A stretch of DNA of 44,026 nucleotides. It comes from Labrenzia sp. 011. Lineage in GTDB: Bacteria > Pseudomonadota > Alphaproteobacteria > Rhizobiales > Stappiaceae. Each line of letters opens with the position of its first letter. Positions within the stretch are counted from its first letter, which is position 1. The position numbers and the translations under genes were made by a program. Shown one piece after another: positions 15,734-25,243 of the stretch. The DNA lies in assembly GCF_003075075.1 (NCBI RefSeq), contig NZ_QCYM01000029.1:1-44026 (forward strand). Reading direction: 5' to 3'. Below the pieces are notes generated by a model. The model ran no database searches. It had not been told where the DNA came from and worked only from the letters and a program-made list of their open reading frames with translations.

Positions 15734-18700
15734 CTACTCCCCCGGCACCTGGCCGATCGACCTTGCGGCATCGATCTCGTTGTGCAGGCGTTCTTCCTCC
15801 CTGGCGGCAGGAACGATGAAGCGGCCGAGAAGGAGATAGGCAACCGGCGTCAGGAACAGGGTGGACAGGGTCGCCAGACCGAGACCGCCGACGATGACAT
15901 AGCCCAGAGCGATACGTGCCTCGGCGCCCGCGCCACTGGCCATGATCAGCGGCACGCCGCCGACAATGGTGCAGATCATGGTCATCATGACGGGCCGCAG
16001 GCGGATGTTGGCGGCATTCTCGATCGCCTCGCGCACCCCCTGGCCACGGTCGCGCAGCTGGTTGGCGAATTCGACGATCAGGATGCCGTTCTTGGCCATG
16101 ATGCCCACGAGAAGCACCAGACCGATCTGCGAATAGACATTCAGCGTCGTGCCGGTGAGCAGCATGGCGAACACCGCGCAGGCAAGACCCAGGGGCACGG
16201 TTGCCATGATGATGATGGCGCTGATGAAGCTTTCGAACTGGGCGGCCAGCACCAACAGGATGATGACGATGGCAAACCCGAAGGTCCGGGCCATGCTGGA
16301 CGATTGCTCGCCCAGTGTCGCCGCCTCTGCGAGCGGGATGATGCGCGCGCCGGGCGGCAGGAGCGGTCCGGCGATCTCCTGCGCCGCCGCATAGGCATTG
16401 CCGAGCGCGACGCCCGGCCCCAACGCCGAGGTGATGGCAACGGCGCGCAGCTGCTGCTCGCGGTCCAGGGACGGCGGCACCGCCTTTTCAGTCAGGGTGG
16501 CGATGGTGGAGACCGGGACGAAGCGCCCGTCGCCGGTTCGGATGAAGATGTTCTCCATGTCCGTCGGATCGTTGACCGGATTGGTCGTGGAGACGAATTT
16601 CACGTCGAAGGCCTGATCGTTGATGAACACCTGACCTATCTTGCGTCCGTCCAGCATGGCCTGCATTGCAGAGCCCAGGCCGTTGATGTCGATGCCGAGA
16701 TCGGAAGCGCGTTCGCGGTCGATGGAGACCGAAAGCTGCGGCTGGGTGGCTTCCGTCGACAGGCGCACCTGGCGGAACCGCGGGTCCTGTTCCATCGCCG
16801 CGATGATGCGCTCGGCAGCCGAGCCGAGCTGGGCGTAGTCGCTGCCGGCGATGGCGAACTGAAGACCCGAGCCCGCCCCGCGGATACCGAGGCTGTTGGG
16901 CTGGAAGGCGAAGGCGCGCACGCCCGGAACGTCGCGCACGAGCACATTGACTTCCGACAGGATCTGCTGCTGCGAGCGGGAGCGTTCCTCCCAGGGCGCC
17001 AGACGCATCACCATGAAGCCTCTGTTCTTGGAACCGCCGGTGCCGGCGATGGAGAACGTGCTGACGATCTCGCCGCTGTCGCGATAGGGCTGCAACAGGG
17101 ATTCGATCTGCTGCATCTGCTGGGACAGGTAGTCGAGGCTGACCCCCTGCGGCGCGGAGATGCGCAGAAAGGCCATGGAGCGATCCTCGGACGGTGTCAG
17201 TTCCGACTTGATGGTGCCGAAGAGGACACCCGCCGAGGCGGCGAACAGTATGGATACGGCCAGGACCACCAGCGGCGCGTCGAGGCAGGCCTTCAGGCAA
17301 CGCCGGTAAAAACCGCCGAGGAAACGGCCGAGGGCACCGACAGGGCCGCTGTGACCTGCCGTCCCCTCCCCGGAGTGAGCCTTCAGGACGCGCGAGGCGA
17401 GCATCGGGCACAGGGAGAGGGCAACGATCGACGACAGGAAGACGGCAATGGCGAGCACGAAGCCGAATTCGCGGAACAGGCCGCCGGTCTGCCCCGGCAG
17501 GAAGGACAGCGGCACGAAGACGGCGATCAGGGTCGCGGTGGTCGCCAGGACGGCGAAGAACACCTCTTCCGTTCCCAGAACGGCGGCTGCGCGCGGGCCC
17601 ATGCCCTCGTTGCGCCGGCGCACGATATTTTCAAGCACCACGATCGCATCGTCGACCACCAGTCCGGTGGCCAGAACCAGAGCCAGCAAGGTCAAGATGT
17701 TGATGGAGAATCCCGCCAGATAGATCGCTGCCAGCGTCCCGATCAGCGCCACCGGCAGGGAAACGCCGGGAATGAGGGTCGCGCGCCAGTCCCACAGGAA
17801 GATATAGATGATCAGCAGGACGATACTGACGGCGATGCCAAGAGCGATCTCGACCTCGTGAATGGCGCCGGTGATGAAGGTGGCGTCGTCACTGGTCACC
17901 TCGATGGAGGTGCCTTCCGGGAGGTTTTCCTGGATGCGCGCGGCCATGGCGCGCACGCCTTCGGATATTTCCAGCGTGTTCGACTGGGCGGAGCGGATGA
18001 CACCGAGGCCGATGCCCGACTTGCCGTTGGCGCGCAGCTGGGTCTGGCCGAGATCCGGCCCGAGAGTCACCGTGACGAAGTCCCGCAACCGGGCGCGCCG
18101 GTTGACGATGATGTTTTCGAAGGCTTCCGGCGTGTCGATCGCCGCGGTGGCCCGCACGATCAGGTCCTGGTTCCGGCTGGTCAGGGAGCCGGCCGGCGTA
18201 TCGAAGGCCATGGACGACAGGGCGTTGGCGACATCGGCGATCGTCAGGTTGAGGCTGGCCATCTTGGCCTGGTCGATATCGATGCGGAAGATCTTGCTGC
18301 GGTCGCCATAGACCTGAACATCGGCAACGCCGGGGACCGAGGCGAGCGTGTCGGCGATCTCGTCCTCGACAAGGACAGTCATGTCCTCGACGCTCATGGT
18401 GTCGGAAATCAGACCGAGCCGCACCACCGGCTGCGCATTGGCATCCGCCTTGATGATCCGGGAAGGTTCGGCATCCTCCGGCAGGTCGTTGACGATGCGG
18501 CCCAGCGCATCGCGCATGTCGGAGGCAGCGACGTCCAGATCGACATTGTCCGAGAATTCGACGGTCACGCTGCTGCGGCCGAAGGTCGAGGAGGAGGAGA
18601 TCGACTTGACGCCGGAGACGCGCGCGACGGCGCCCTCGATGACACCGGTGACCTCACGGTCGATGGTCTCGGCTGCGGCGGCGGGATATTCGGTTCTCAC

Positions 18701-18862
18701 GGTGATGACCGGACGGTCAACGTCGGGCAGCTCGCGCACCTCGACACCGAAGACCGCGGCAACACCGGCCACGACAATCAGCATGTTGATCACGAAGGCC
18801 AGAACGGGCCGCCGGACAAACAGGCCGGTAAAACCGAGGTCCTTGAGACGATCCATTTTCAT
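15734..18862 (-). CDS. RND multidrug efflux permease (HAE-1 type)
   Basis: Proton-driven inner-membrane pump subunit of an AcrB-like tripartite exporter. It has 1042 residues, the normal length, with 12 predicted membrane helices in two halves and two large periplasmic loops. The paired aspartates of the proton relay are visible in TM4 (GLVVDDAIVVLENI, D404-D405). The N-terminus FVRRPVLAFVINMLIVVAG and C-terminal region LTPVAYLLLGRF are typical. The start at 18862 was chosen because MKMDRLKDLG begins the family N-terminus and AAGGACGTGAG lies upstream; the open frame extends 29 codons further. It follows the membrane fusion gene after 16 bp. No outer-membrane channel gene is adjacent. Confidence 0.93.
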   Translation of the reverse strand: MKMDRLKDLGFTGLFVRRPVLAFVINMLIVVAGVAAVFGVEVRELPDVDRPVITVRTEYPAAAAETIDREVTGVIEGAVARVSGVKSISSSSTFGRSSVTVEFSDNVDLDVAASDMRDALGRIVNDLPEDAEPSRIIKADANAQPVVRLGLISDTMSVEDMTVLVEDEIADTLASVPGVADVQVYGDRSKIFRIDIDQAKMASLNLTIADVANALSSMAFDTPAGSLTSRNQDLIVRATAAIDTPEAFENIIVNRRARLRDFVTVTLGPDLGQTQLRANGKSGIGLGVIRSAQSNTLEISEGVRAMAARIQENLPEGTSIEVTSDDATFITGAIHEVEIALGIAVSIVLLIIYIFLWDWRATLIPGVSLPVALIGTLAAIYLAGFSINILTLLALVLATGLVVDDAIVVLENIVRRRNEGMGPRAAAVLGTEEVFFAVLATTATLIAVFVPLSFLPGQTGGLFREFGFVLAIAVFLSSIVALSLCPMLASRVLKAHSGEGTAGHSGPVGALGRFLGGFYRRCLKACLDAPLVVLAVSILFAASAGVLFGTIKSELTPSEDRSMAFLRISAPQGVSLDYLSQQMQQIESLLQPYRDSGEIVSTFSIAGTGGSKNRGFMVMRLAPWEERSRSQQQILSEVNVLVRDVPGVRAFAFQPNSLGIRGAGSGLQFAIAGSDYAQLGSAAERIIAAMEQDPRFRQVRLSTEATQPQLSVSIDRERASDLGIDINGLGSAMQAMLDGRKIGQVFINDQAFDVKFVSTTNPVNDPTDMENIFIRTGDGRFVPVSTIATLTEKAVPPSLDREQQLRAVAITSALGPGVALGNAYAAAQEIAGPLLPPGARIIPLAEAATLGEQSSSMARTFGFAIVIILLVLAAQFESFISAIIIMATVPLGLACAVFAMLLTGTTLNVYSQIGLVLLVGIMAKNGILIVEFANQLRDRGQGVREAIENAANIRLRPVMMTMICTIVGGVPLIMASGAGAEARIALGYVIVGGLGLATLSTLFLTPVAYLLLGRFIVPAAREEERLHNEIDAARSIGQVPGE

Positions 18863-18878
18863 CGTGTTCTCACGTCCT

Positions 18879-20057
18879 TCAGGAGCCGCTTTCGGTCGAG
18901 GCGGGTTTTGGCGGCTGGTCCGAGGCCGGGGCCTGCTTGCGGCCGGCAATGGCCAGCTCCGCGCCCTGGCGCACGAGATGAAGGCCCTCGGTCACGACCT
19001 CGTCGTCAGGCGTGAGCGGCGCATCGACCAGCACGCTGTCCGTGTTGCGCTGGATGATGTTGACCGGAACGCGCGCGCCCTTGCCCTCGCGCACGGCCCA
19101 GACAAAGGCGCCGTCCGATCCCCATTGCACGGCAAGCGGATCAACCGCCGGGAACTTTTCGCCGGGAAACTCCATCGATACCTGGAAGGACATGCCGGCC
19201 CTCAGCTTGTCCGACTTGTTCGGAATGCGCGCCCGCACCTGAAGCGTTCTGCTGTCGATGTCGATACGATTGTCGACGGCGCTGATCACACCGGCGAAGG
19301 TTTCGCCCGGGCGGGCCACGGAGGTCGCGGTCAGCGACGAACCGACGAGAATTGCGGAGGCAAAGCGTTCGGGCACCCAGAAATCCACCAGGATCTCGCT
19401 GCGGTCGTCGATGGTGGCGATGACTGTCTGCGAGGAGACGTAGTTTCCCGCGGTGATGGGCAGAATGCCGACAACCCCGCCGATCGGCGTTTCGACCGAG
19501 CGCCGCGAGAGGGCCAGCTGGGCTTCCTGCAGCAGCAGCCGCGCGTTCTCCACCTCAAGTTCCGCATCGGTGACCTGGACGGCAGTTGCGGTATTGGTCT
19601 TGAGCAGCACCTGCATGCGTTTCAGGCGCGCCTGGGCATCCTTGAGGGCATTGGCCGCGCGCTCGACCGCGATCTGTTCGGCATCGGAATCGAGCCGGGC
19701 AATCACGTCCCCCGGCTTCACGGTCGCGCCGGATTTCACCACAATCTCGGTCATGCGGCCACTGGTATAGGGTGTGAGAGCAACGGACTGCAGGGCGGTG
19801 CTGGTGCCGATGGCGGAAAGACGGTCGTTGATGGTGACTTCCACCACCGGTGTCGTGACAACCGCTCCCTGCGGCGCACCGCGTCCGCGCCGCGGCTTGC
19901 CGTCACTGTCCGGCGCGACCTCCGCGACGGCGAAGGACAGCCAGTCCATGCCAAGCGCGGACAATTGCGCTCCGGCCCCCGGATAGTAGCGGACCCAGAC
20001 CACTGCCGCGATTGCGATCACGAGCAAGGTCAGCAAAAACTGTTTCCAAACCGGCAC
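18879..20057 (-). CDS. RND efflux membrane fusion protein (AcrA/HlyD type)
   Basis: Periplasmic adaptor that links the RND pump to an outer-membrane channel. It has 392 residues, starting with an uncleaved or signal-anchor helix (LLTLLVIAIAAVVWV, 8-22), then a biotinyl-lipoyl half (SGRMTEIVVKSGATVKPGDVIARLD), a helical hairpin (about 125-175), the second lipoyl half (ETPIGGVVGILPITAGNYV) and beta-barrel domain (VDFWVPERFASAI, RPGETFAGVISAVDNRIDIDSRTLQVRARI). First gene of a two-gene operon. The 159 bp upstream hold the promoter and end at the small DUF2783 gene; no adjacent TetR or MarR regulator is seen. Confidence 0.92.
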   Translation of the reverse strand: MPVWKQFLLTLLVIAIAAVVWVRYYPGAGAQLSALGMDWLSFAVAEVAPDSDGKPRRGRGAPQGAVVTTPVVEVTINDRLSAIGTSTALQSVALTPYTSGRMTEIVVKSGATVKPGDVIARLDSDAEQIAVERAANALKDAQARLKRMQVLLKTNTATAVQVTDAELEVENARLLLQEAQLALSRRSVETPIGGVVGILPITAGNYVSSQTVIATIDDRSEILVDFWVPERFASAILVGSSLTATSVARPGETFAGVISAVDNRIDIDSRTLQVRARIPNKSDKLRAGMSFQVSMEFPGEKFPAVDPLAVQWGSDGAFVWAVREGKGARVPVNIIQRNTDSVLVDAPLTPDDEVVTEGLHLVRQGAELAIAGRKQAPASDQPPKPASTESGS

Positions 20058-20216
20058 CCAGAAATCCTCTCGGCTTCAGCGAGTCATGCTGCGTATATTT
20101 ACATATCTCCCGAACAGTTTTTTCTACGCCAAGTCGCCGGTTCCAACAATCGAATTTATCTCGCAATTTCTACGGATGCCGGCGTAAACCGGCTCCCTGT
20201 CACCATTTATGTCAAT

Positions 20217-20420
20217 TCATGCCTTGCGGGATGTCCTTTGAGCCTCCTGCAAGAGCTTTTTCAAAATCACGTGATCGCCTATCTGATTGGCCATCAGCAG
20301 GATCAGGCGGGCATTATAGGCGTCGCTTTCGTCCTTGCTGAGCCCGTCGTGCGCGGCAACAAGGTCCGCGTAAAAGGCATCCGGCTCTTGCAGATTTGCC
20401 GTGGTCACGATATCGGCCAT
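20217..20420 (-). CDS. DUF2783 small protein, MhaB-like coupling component
   Basis: A 67-residue protein of the DUF2783 family: LQEPDAFYADLVAAHDGLSKDES, then NARLILLMANQIGDHVIL. It starts within the stop codon of the FAD monooxygenase gene (ATGA overlap), so the two are translationally coupled. In Pseudomonas putida the 3-hydroxyphenylacetate 6-hydroxylase consists of flavoprotein MhaA and a very small coupling protein MhaB beside the hmg genes; the size, position and gene pairing here fit MhaB. The family call is firm, the coupling role is inference. Confidence 0.75.
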   Translation of the reverse strand: MADIVTTANLQEPDAFYADLVAAHDGLSKDESDAYNARLILLMANQIGDHVILKKLLQEAQRTSRKA

Positions 20421-22036
20421 CAGATCTCCCCTTCCCTGCCGAGCGCCACCGACAGCGCGCCCGTAATCTCCGTCCAGTCAAGTTTGCGCCAGCGGGCCGC
20501 CACATGCTGGTCCGGGCGGATCAGATAGACCGCTTCCCCGGCCTCTCCCAGATAGCGCGTCCTCAGATCGGGCCCGATCTCCTCGCCTGAAAGAGTGATG
20601 CCCTTCACTGGCAGACCAAGAAGCTCCGTGAGCGGCGGCACCTCGATTCCCAGTCCCAGAAGCATGAAATCATGCCCCATGGCGTCGAGCAGCCACGTGC
20701 CGTTGATCGGCGCATCGACAGGCGGACTGCCGGGCCGGGTGCGCGCGGGCAGTCCGGATGCGTCCGGACCGTTCAGCGGCGAGCCGTCATAGGTGGCAGG
20801 TACCGAAAGGCGGCCCGAATTCACCATGGGCCGGGCGAAGGCGTGATGCTCGGAAAGATCCAGCACCGCATCGCGGAAGATCCGGCTGATCTCGGATTTC
20901 GGCGTGATGAAATCCGTCGACCGGGTGCTCTGGAGAATATTCTCGTCCGCCGCCCTTTCGCGTTCGAAGTCATAGGACTCGATCAGGGTTTCCGGCGCCT
21001 TGCCGGACAGGATCAGCTTCAGCTTCCAGCCGAGATTGTCGACATCCTGAAAGCCGGAATTGGCACCGCGGGCACCGAAGGGCGACACCTGGTGGGCGCT
21101 GTCGCCGGCGAAAATCACCCGGCCGTGCCGGAACTTTTCCATACGGCAGCACTGGAAGGAATAGACCGACACCCATTCCAGATCGAAATCAACGCCCTCT
21201 CCCAGCATCTGCTTCAGCCGTGGAATGACGTTTTCGGGCTTCTTTTCCTCTTCCTTGTCGATATGCCAGCCAAGCTGCAGGTCGATCCGCCAGACGCCGT
21301 CGGGCTGTTTGTGCAGCAGGGCGGACTGATCCCGGTTGAAGGGCGGATCGAACCAGAACCAGCGCTCTGTCGGGAAGTCCGCCTTCATGATCACATCGGC
21401 AATGAGGAAATTGTCCTCGAACACGCGCCCCTGGAACTCGAGGCCGAGCATCCTGCGGGCCGGCGAACCTGCTCCGTCGCAGGCAATCAGCCAGTCGGCC
21501 TCCAGGTCGTAGTCCCCTTCCATGGTGCGCACTGTCAGGGCGGTGTGGTCATCCCGGCGTTCAAGACCGACAACCTTGTTGCCGCCCCTCAGCTCCACCG
21601 GCTTGCCCGCCACCTGCAGCGCCCGGATGCGCTCGACCAGATAGAGCTCGCAATAATACTGCTGCAGGTTGATGAAGGCCGGACGTTTGTGCCCCTCTTC
21701 GGGCAGCAGGTTGAAATCGTAGACCTGCCGGTCGCCGAAGAACACCCTGCCGGCATTCCACACGACGCCCTTGCGGACCATCTCGTCACCGCAGCCGAGC
21801 CGGTCGAGAATTTCCAGCGTCCGCTTGGAAAAGCAGATCGCGCGCGAACCGGTGCTGACCTTTTCGTTGTCGTCCAGCACGACGACGGGAATATCGGCCT
21901 GGGCAAGATCGATGGCCATGGCCAGACCCACCGGCCCCGCGCCAATGACGATCACCGGATGACGCACCGGCTTGCCGGCGCCCTGGTCGGCGCAGCGCTT
22001 GTAGGGATAAAGCGGCGCTTCAAACAATTTGGTCAC
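20420..22036 (-). CDS. FAD-dependent aromatic monooxygenase, probably MhaA-like
   Basis: Class A flavoprotein hydroxylase of the PheA/TfdB/MhpA group, 538 residues. It shows the FAD-binding GxGxxG (IGAGPVG, 31-37), the DG motif (CDGAGSPARRMLG, 186-198) and the GD motif (IFAGDSAHQVSPFGARGANS, 308-327) that contacts the ribityl chain. The C-terminal domain (about 440-530) is the thioredoxin-like fold of this group. GTG at 22036 was chosen because GGAGGAG lies upstream; the frame extends 11 codons further. Its place in the hmg operon and the coupled DUF2783 gene suggest that it hydroxylates 3-hydroxyphenylacetate to homogentisate. A different hydroxyaromatic substrate is possible. Confidence 0.85.
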   Translation of the reverse strand: MTKLFEAPLYPYKRCADQGAGKPVRHPVIVIGAGPVGLAMAIDLAQADIPVVVLDDNEKVSTGSRAICFSKRTLEILDRLGCGDEMVRKGVVWNAGRVFFGDRQVYDFNLLPEEGHKRPAFINLQQYYCELYLVERIRALQVAGKPVELRGGNKVVGLERRDDHTALTVRTMEGDYDLEADWLIACDGAGSPARRMLGLEFQGRVFEDNFLIADVIMKADFPTERWFWFDPPFNRDQSALLHKQPDGVWRIDLQLGWHIDKEEEKKPENVIPRLKQMLGEGVDFDLEWVSVYSFQCCRMEKFRHGRVIFAGDSAHQVSPFGARGANSGFQDVDNLGWKLKLILSGKAPETLIESYDFERERAADENILQSTRSTDFITPKSEISRIFRDAVLDLSEHHAFARPMVNSGRLSVPATYDGSPLNGPDASGLPARTRPGSPPVDAPINGTWLLDAMGHDFMLLGLGIEVPPLTELLGLPVKGITLSGEEIGPDLRTRYLGEAGEAVYLIRPDQHVAARWRKLDWTEITGALSVALGREGEI

Positions 22037-22072
22037 AGGCTCTCCTCCCGGCTCCTGTGTGAGTGACACATT

Positions 22073-22092
22073 CGACCGCCGGGTGGCGGTCG
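22073..22092 (-). other. Intercistronic hairpin
   Basis: CGACCGCC (22073-22080) and GGCGGTCG (22085-22092) form a perfect 8-bp stem with a 4-base loop, between the variant MBL and monooxygenase genes. A second GC-rich hairpin (GCGCGG/CCGCGC, 22174-22191) lies nearer the MBL stop. Neither has a T tract, so they may modulate rather than end transcription. Confidence 0.4.
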
Positions 22093-22198
22093 TGTTTCAG
22101 GCAAGGCCCCCTCCGGCCGCGACAGGGTGCACCCCACCCTGCCGACTCCTCCCCGGAGCAGGCAACCTCGCAGGCGCGGTCGCCGCCGCGCTTATCGT

Positions 22199-23149
22199 TT
22201 ATCCTTGCAGATCCGCCCACATCTGCGCATCGCGCTCCGCCGTCCAGATGCGCGGCGTGTCGATGTCGAGCGCCTCGTCGTAAGCGCGGGCCACATTGAA
22301 CGGCAGGCAGTGCTCATAGATGGCGTAGTCGGAGAATTTCGGGTCGCAGGCCGCCCGGCAAGCGTCCCAGGCTTCTTTCAGGGAACCGCCGCGCAGGGCG
22401 ACACGGGCGACCGGCAGATAGGTCGAACGGACGAAATCCCGGGTGGAATCAAGCGCCGCGTTGACCATGTCCGGACCGATGAGCGCGTCGCCCCGACCGG
22501 GTGCGATGGCGTCGAGACTGAAATTGCGGATGCGTTCCAGGGTGCCCGGCCAGTCGTGAAAATGCCCGTCGCCGCAATAGCAGGCCGAGTGATATTCGAC
22601 GATGTCGCCGGTGAACATCACATTGGCGTCGGGCACATAGACCACCATGTCGCCGGCGGTATGGGCGCGACCGAGGAACATCAGGTCGACACGCCGCTTG
22701 CCGAGATAGACCGTCATGCGGTCGGTGAAGGTGGTCGTCGGCCAGGTCAGGCCCGGAATGCTCTCATGACCCTGGAAGAGGCGCGGAAAGCGCGCGAACT
22801 CGCTGTCCCAGTCCTCCTGACCGCGTTCGGCGACCATGGAGCGGGCCTTTTCGCTCATGATCACGGTCTGGGCGCCATAGGCGGAAGCCCCCAGCACGCG
22901 CACGGCATGATAATGGGTCAGCGCCAGATGGGTGATCGGCTTGTCGGTGATCGACCGTACCTTCTCGATCACCTTGTTCGCCAGGCGCGGCGTGGCCTGC
23001 GCCTCGATGATCATCACGCTGTCGTCGCCGATGATGACGCCGGAATTCGGATCGCCTTCGGCGGTGAAGGCCCAGAGATCCCGGCCGATTTCCGTGAAGG
23101 AGATTTCCTTGTCGGCCATGTCGCCGGCGGACGCGAATTGCTTGCTCAT
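22199..23149 (-). CDS. MBL-fold hydrolase-like protein with altered metal site
   Basis: A 316-residue protein with the metallo-beta-lactamase fold: NSGVIIGDDSVMIIEAQATPRLANKV, the strand-loop region LALTHYHAVRVLGASAYGA, GRAHTAGDMVVYVPDANVMFTGDIVEY and a helical C-terminal domain. The first metal motif, normally HxHxDH, reads H79-Y-H81-A-V-R here: the Asp and the third His are replaced, while the later AHTAGD and GD motifs are kept. One-metal or non-hydrolytic activity is therefore likely. It lies between the fumarylacetoacetate hydrolase and monooxygenase genes, so a role in hydroxyaromatic catabolism is probable but its reaction is unknown. Confidence 0.75.
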   Translation of the reverse strand: MSKQFASAGDMADKEISFTEIGRDLWAFTAEGDPNSGVIIGDDSVMIIEAQATPRLANKVIEKVRSITDKPITHLALTHYHAVRVLGASAYGAQTVIMSEKARSMVAERGQEDWDSEFARFPRLFQGHESIPGLTWPTTTFTDRMTVYLGKRRVDLMFLGRAHTAGDMVVYVPDANVMFTGDIVEYHSACYCGDGHFHDWPGTLERIRNFSLDAIAPGRGDALIGPDMVNAALDSTRDFVRSTYLPVARVALRGGSLKEAWDACRAACDPKFSDYAIYEHCLPFNVARAYDEALDIDTPRIWTAERDAQMWADLQG

Positions 23150-23342
23150 GTTTCTTTCCTCAAGTCTCTTTCATCTCGCACTCGTCCTGACGGACAAGCG
23201 AGGCGCAGCCCGGAGCCGATCCGGTCTGCGGACATCGGCGCGGGCTCGCCCGCATAAAACCATCCATGCGCTGACGCGCGAATGAACCGCAGATTTCCGG
23301 AACTGCGTGCAGCCCTGCTGCCCTTGTCCGGAATGAAGGATT

Positions 23343-24356
23343 TCAAGCCCCGGCCCTCTCCACCGTCTGCTCGATCGCTCCAAAAATGGACTGGCCGTCA
23401 CCGTCCAGCATCTCGATGCGCACCGTGTCGCCGAATTTCAGGAACGGGGTTCTGGCCTCGCCCTCCAGAATCGTTTCCACCACCCGCTGTTCGGCAATGC
23501 AGGAATAGCCCGCCCCGCCCTGGTCCAGCGGTTTTCCGGGACCGTCATCAAGCTTGTTGGAGACCGTGCCGGAACCGATGACCGTGCCCGCGGACAGGCT
23601 GCGCGTCCGGGCGGCATGGGCGATGAGCTCGCCGAAATCGAACGTCATGTCGACCCCGGCGTTCGCCCGGCCGAAGGGCGCTCCATTGAGGTCCACATGC
23701 AGCGGCAGATGCAGCTTGCCGCCCTTCCAGGCATCGCCAAGCTCGTCCGGCGTCACCGCCACGGGCGAAAAGGCGGAAGACGGCTTGGACTGGAAGAAGC
23801 CGAACCCCTTGGCAAGTTCGGAAGGGATCAGTCCGCGCAGGGAGACGTCATTGACCAGCAGGACAAGCCGGATGGCCTCGCGGGCCTCCACCGGGCCGGT
23901 GCCCATCGGCACATCCCCGGTGATGACGGCGATCTCGCCTTCCATGTCGATGCCCCAGGCCTCGTCGCCCATCGCGATCGGATCGCGCGGCGCCAGGAAC
24001 GTGTCGGAGCCGCCCTGGTACATCAGCGGATCGGTCCAGAAGCTTTCGGGCATCTTGGCGCCGCGCGCCCTGCGCACCAGTTCCACATGATTGACATAGG
24101 CCGAGCCGTCCGCCCACTGATAGGCGCGCGGCAGCGGCGAGAGAGCCTCATGCTCGTGAAAACGGATCACCGGCACCGCTTCATGGGCGAGGCTTTCCGA
24201 CAGCAGCTTCAGTTTCGGCACCACCTGGTCCCAGTCGTCCAGGGCCGCCTGAAGGGTGGGGGCGATATGGGCCGCCTCGGTGCACCAGGTGAGCCGGTCA
24301 TTGACCACCACCAGCCTGCCGTCGCGGCTGTCATCCTTGAGCGTTGCCAGTTTCAT
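23343..24356 (-). CDS. Fumarylacetoacetate hydrolase family protein
   Basis: Last enzyme of homogentisate breakdown, splitting fumarylacetoacetate into fumarate and acetoacetate. It has 337 residues. The C-terminal catalytic FAH domain carries the metal ligands in IDMEGEIAV (E139, E141) and VLLVNDVSLR (D170), then GFGFFQSKPSSAFSPVAV, and GTVIGSGTVSN. The N-terminus with [17 protein letters not shown] is typical of the bacterial HmgB-like group. ATG at 24356 overlaps the stop of the upstream MBL gene (ATGA), so translation is coupled; the frame runs further upstream but without a ribosome site. A maleylacetoacetate isomerase gene is not present in the window. Confidence 0.9.
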   Translation of the reverse strand: MKLATLKDDSRDGRLVVVNDRLTWCTEAAHIAPTLQAALDDWDQVVPKLKLLSESLAHEAVPVIRFHEHEALSPLPRAYQWADGSAYVNHVELVRRARGAKMPESFWTDPLMYQGGSDTFLAPRDPIAMGDEAWGIDMEGEIAVITGDVPMGTGPVEAREAIRLVLLVNDVSLRGLIPSELAKGFGFFQSKPSSAFSPVAVTPDELGDAWKGGKLHLPLHVDLNGAPFGRANAGVDMTFDFGELIAHAARTRSLSAGTVIGSGTVSNKLDDGPGKPLDQGGAGYSCIAEQRVVETILEGEARTPFLKFGDTVRIEMLDGDGQSIFGAIEQTVERAGA

Positions 24357-25243
24357 GAGCGCGATCCGGTCCTTGTTATCGTCAATCCATCGTGGCCGAC
24401 GATCGTTTCTCCCCCAAAGGCGCCTGCCGCCTCCAGCCATTCTTCCTTCCCGAAGCCCGGCAGGTCCGCGGGGATCAGGTGATTGAGCACCAGCGTCCGC
24501 GCCCCGGCGGTCTCTGCGATCCGCGCCGCATCGGGTGCCATGGTGTGGCTTGCCAGAAGATGTTCGCGCAGGCGCGCGCCGTTGCCGGTGATTTCAACGA
24601 TCTTCTCGACGCCCCGCTCCAGCATGGCCTCATGAACGAGCAGATCGCAATCCCGGGCGAAGTCGGCAAGCGGCGGAAAAAACGCTGTATCGGCGGAAAA
24701 GACGACGGACCAGTCTGCCGTTTCGAAGCGCAGGGCGAAACAATCGGTCACCGGCGGATGATCGACGCGCAGGACCGACACCGTCACGGCGCCCTCGCCC
24801 AGCAGCACTGCTCCCTCCCGAAGCGGGTGGATCGTCACCAGGGCGCGCAGGTCCGGGCGGCCCTCATCGGCGATCCTGAGGTCGATATCGTAGCGCATGG
24901 AGGCCAGGAATCCGCTCCAGTAGTCCTCCAGACCCTCCGGGCCGTAGACCGTCACCGGTTTCGCAAGACCCGTGGTCCAGGCCGTGTGCAGGAGCGGCCC
25001 CAGTTCCAGGACATGGTCGGAATGCATGTGGGTGATGAAAACGAGGTCGAGCTCCTTGAGCACCACGCCGGCATCCACGAGGGCGCGGGTCACGCCCAGT
25101 CCGCAGTCCACCACGCAGCGCCGTCCGGCGATCTCCAGCAGGGAACTCGTCGGCGACGGTCCCCCCGGCCGGATCGCCGGGCCGCCTTTCGAGCCGAGAA
25201 TGACCAGCCGGTCCTCCCCTCCCGGTTTGTCCTCTCCGCTCAT
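24353..25243 (-). CDS. MBL-fold metal-dependent hydrolase (RNase Z/arylsulfatase-like)
   Basis: A 296-residue protein with a complete dinuclear metal site: the HxHxDH motif [15 protein letters not shown] (H72, H74, D76, H77), a later [25 protein letters not shown] (the bridging Asp), and a C-terminal LVLNHLIP. This arrangement is close to RNase Z-like and arylsulfatase-like hydrolases rather than class B lactamases. ATG at 25243 overlaps the hmgA stop (ATGA) and is preceded by CAGGGA; the in-frame ATG at 25255 lies inside hmgA. Its place between hmgA and FAH suggests a side reaction of the pathway, but the substrate is unknown. Confidence 0.85.
   Translation of the reverse strand: MSGEDKPGGEDRLVILGSKGGPAIRPGGPSPTSSLLEIAGRRCVVDCGLGVTRALVDAGVVLKELDLVFITHMHSDHVLELGPLLHTAWTTGLAKPVTVYGPEGLEDYWSGFLASMRYDIDLRIADEGRPDLRALVTIHPLREGAVLLGEGAVTVSVLRVDHPPVTDCFALRFETADWSVVFSADTAFFPPLADFARDCDLLVHEAMLERGVEKIVEITGNGARLREHLLASHTMAPDAARIAETAGARTLVLNHLIPADLPGFGKEEWLEAAGAFGGETIVGHDGLTITRTGSRS

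Noticed and set aside
15509..19015. Very long plus-strand open frame (1168 codons) across the RND permease gene
   Set aside because: It is antisense to a full-length, clearly recognisable RND permease; high-GC codon use creates such frames. Its translation is His/Asp/Gly/Arg-rich low complexity with no domain.
18348..20528. Long plus-strand open frame (726 codons) across the RND permease start and membrane fusion gene
   Set aside because: It is antisense to two well-supported genes and gives a low-complexity product with no recognisable family.
20672..22066. Plus-strand open frame of 464 codons
   Set aside because: It is antisense to the FAD monooxygenase, which has all its cofactor motifs.
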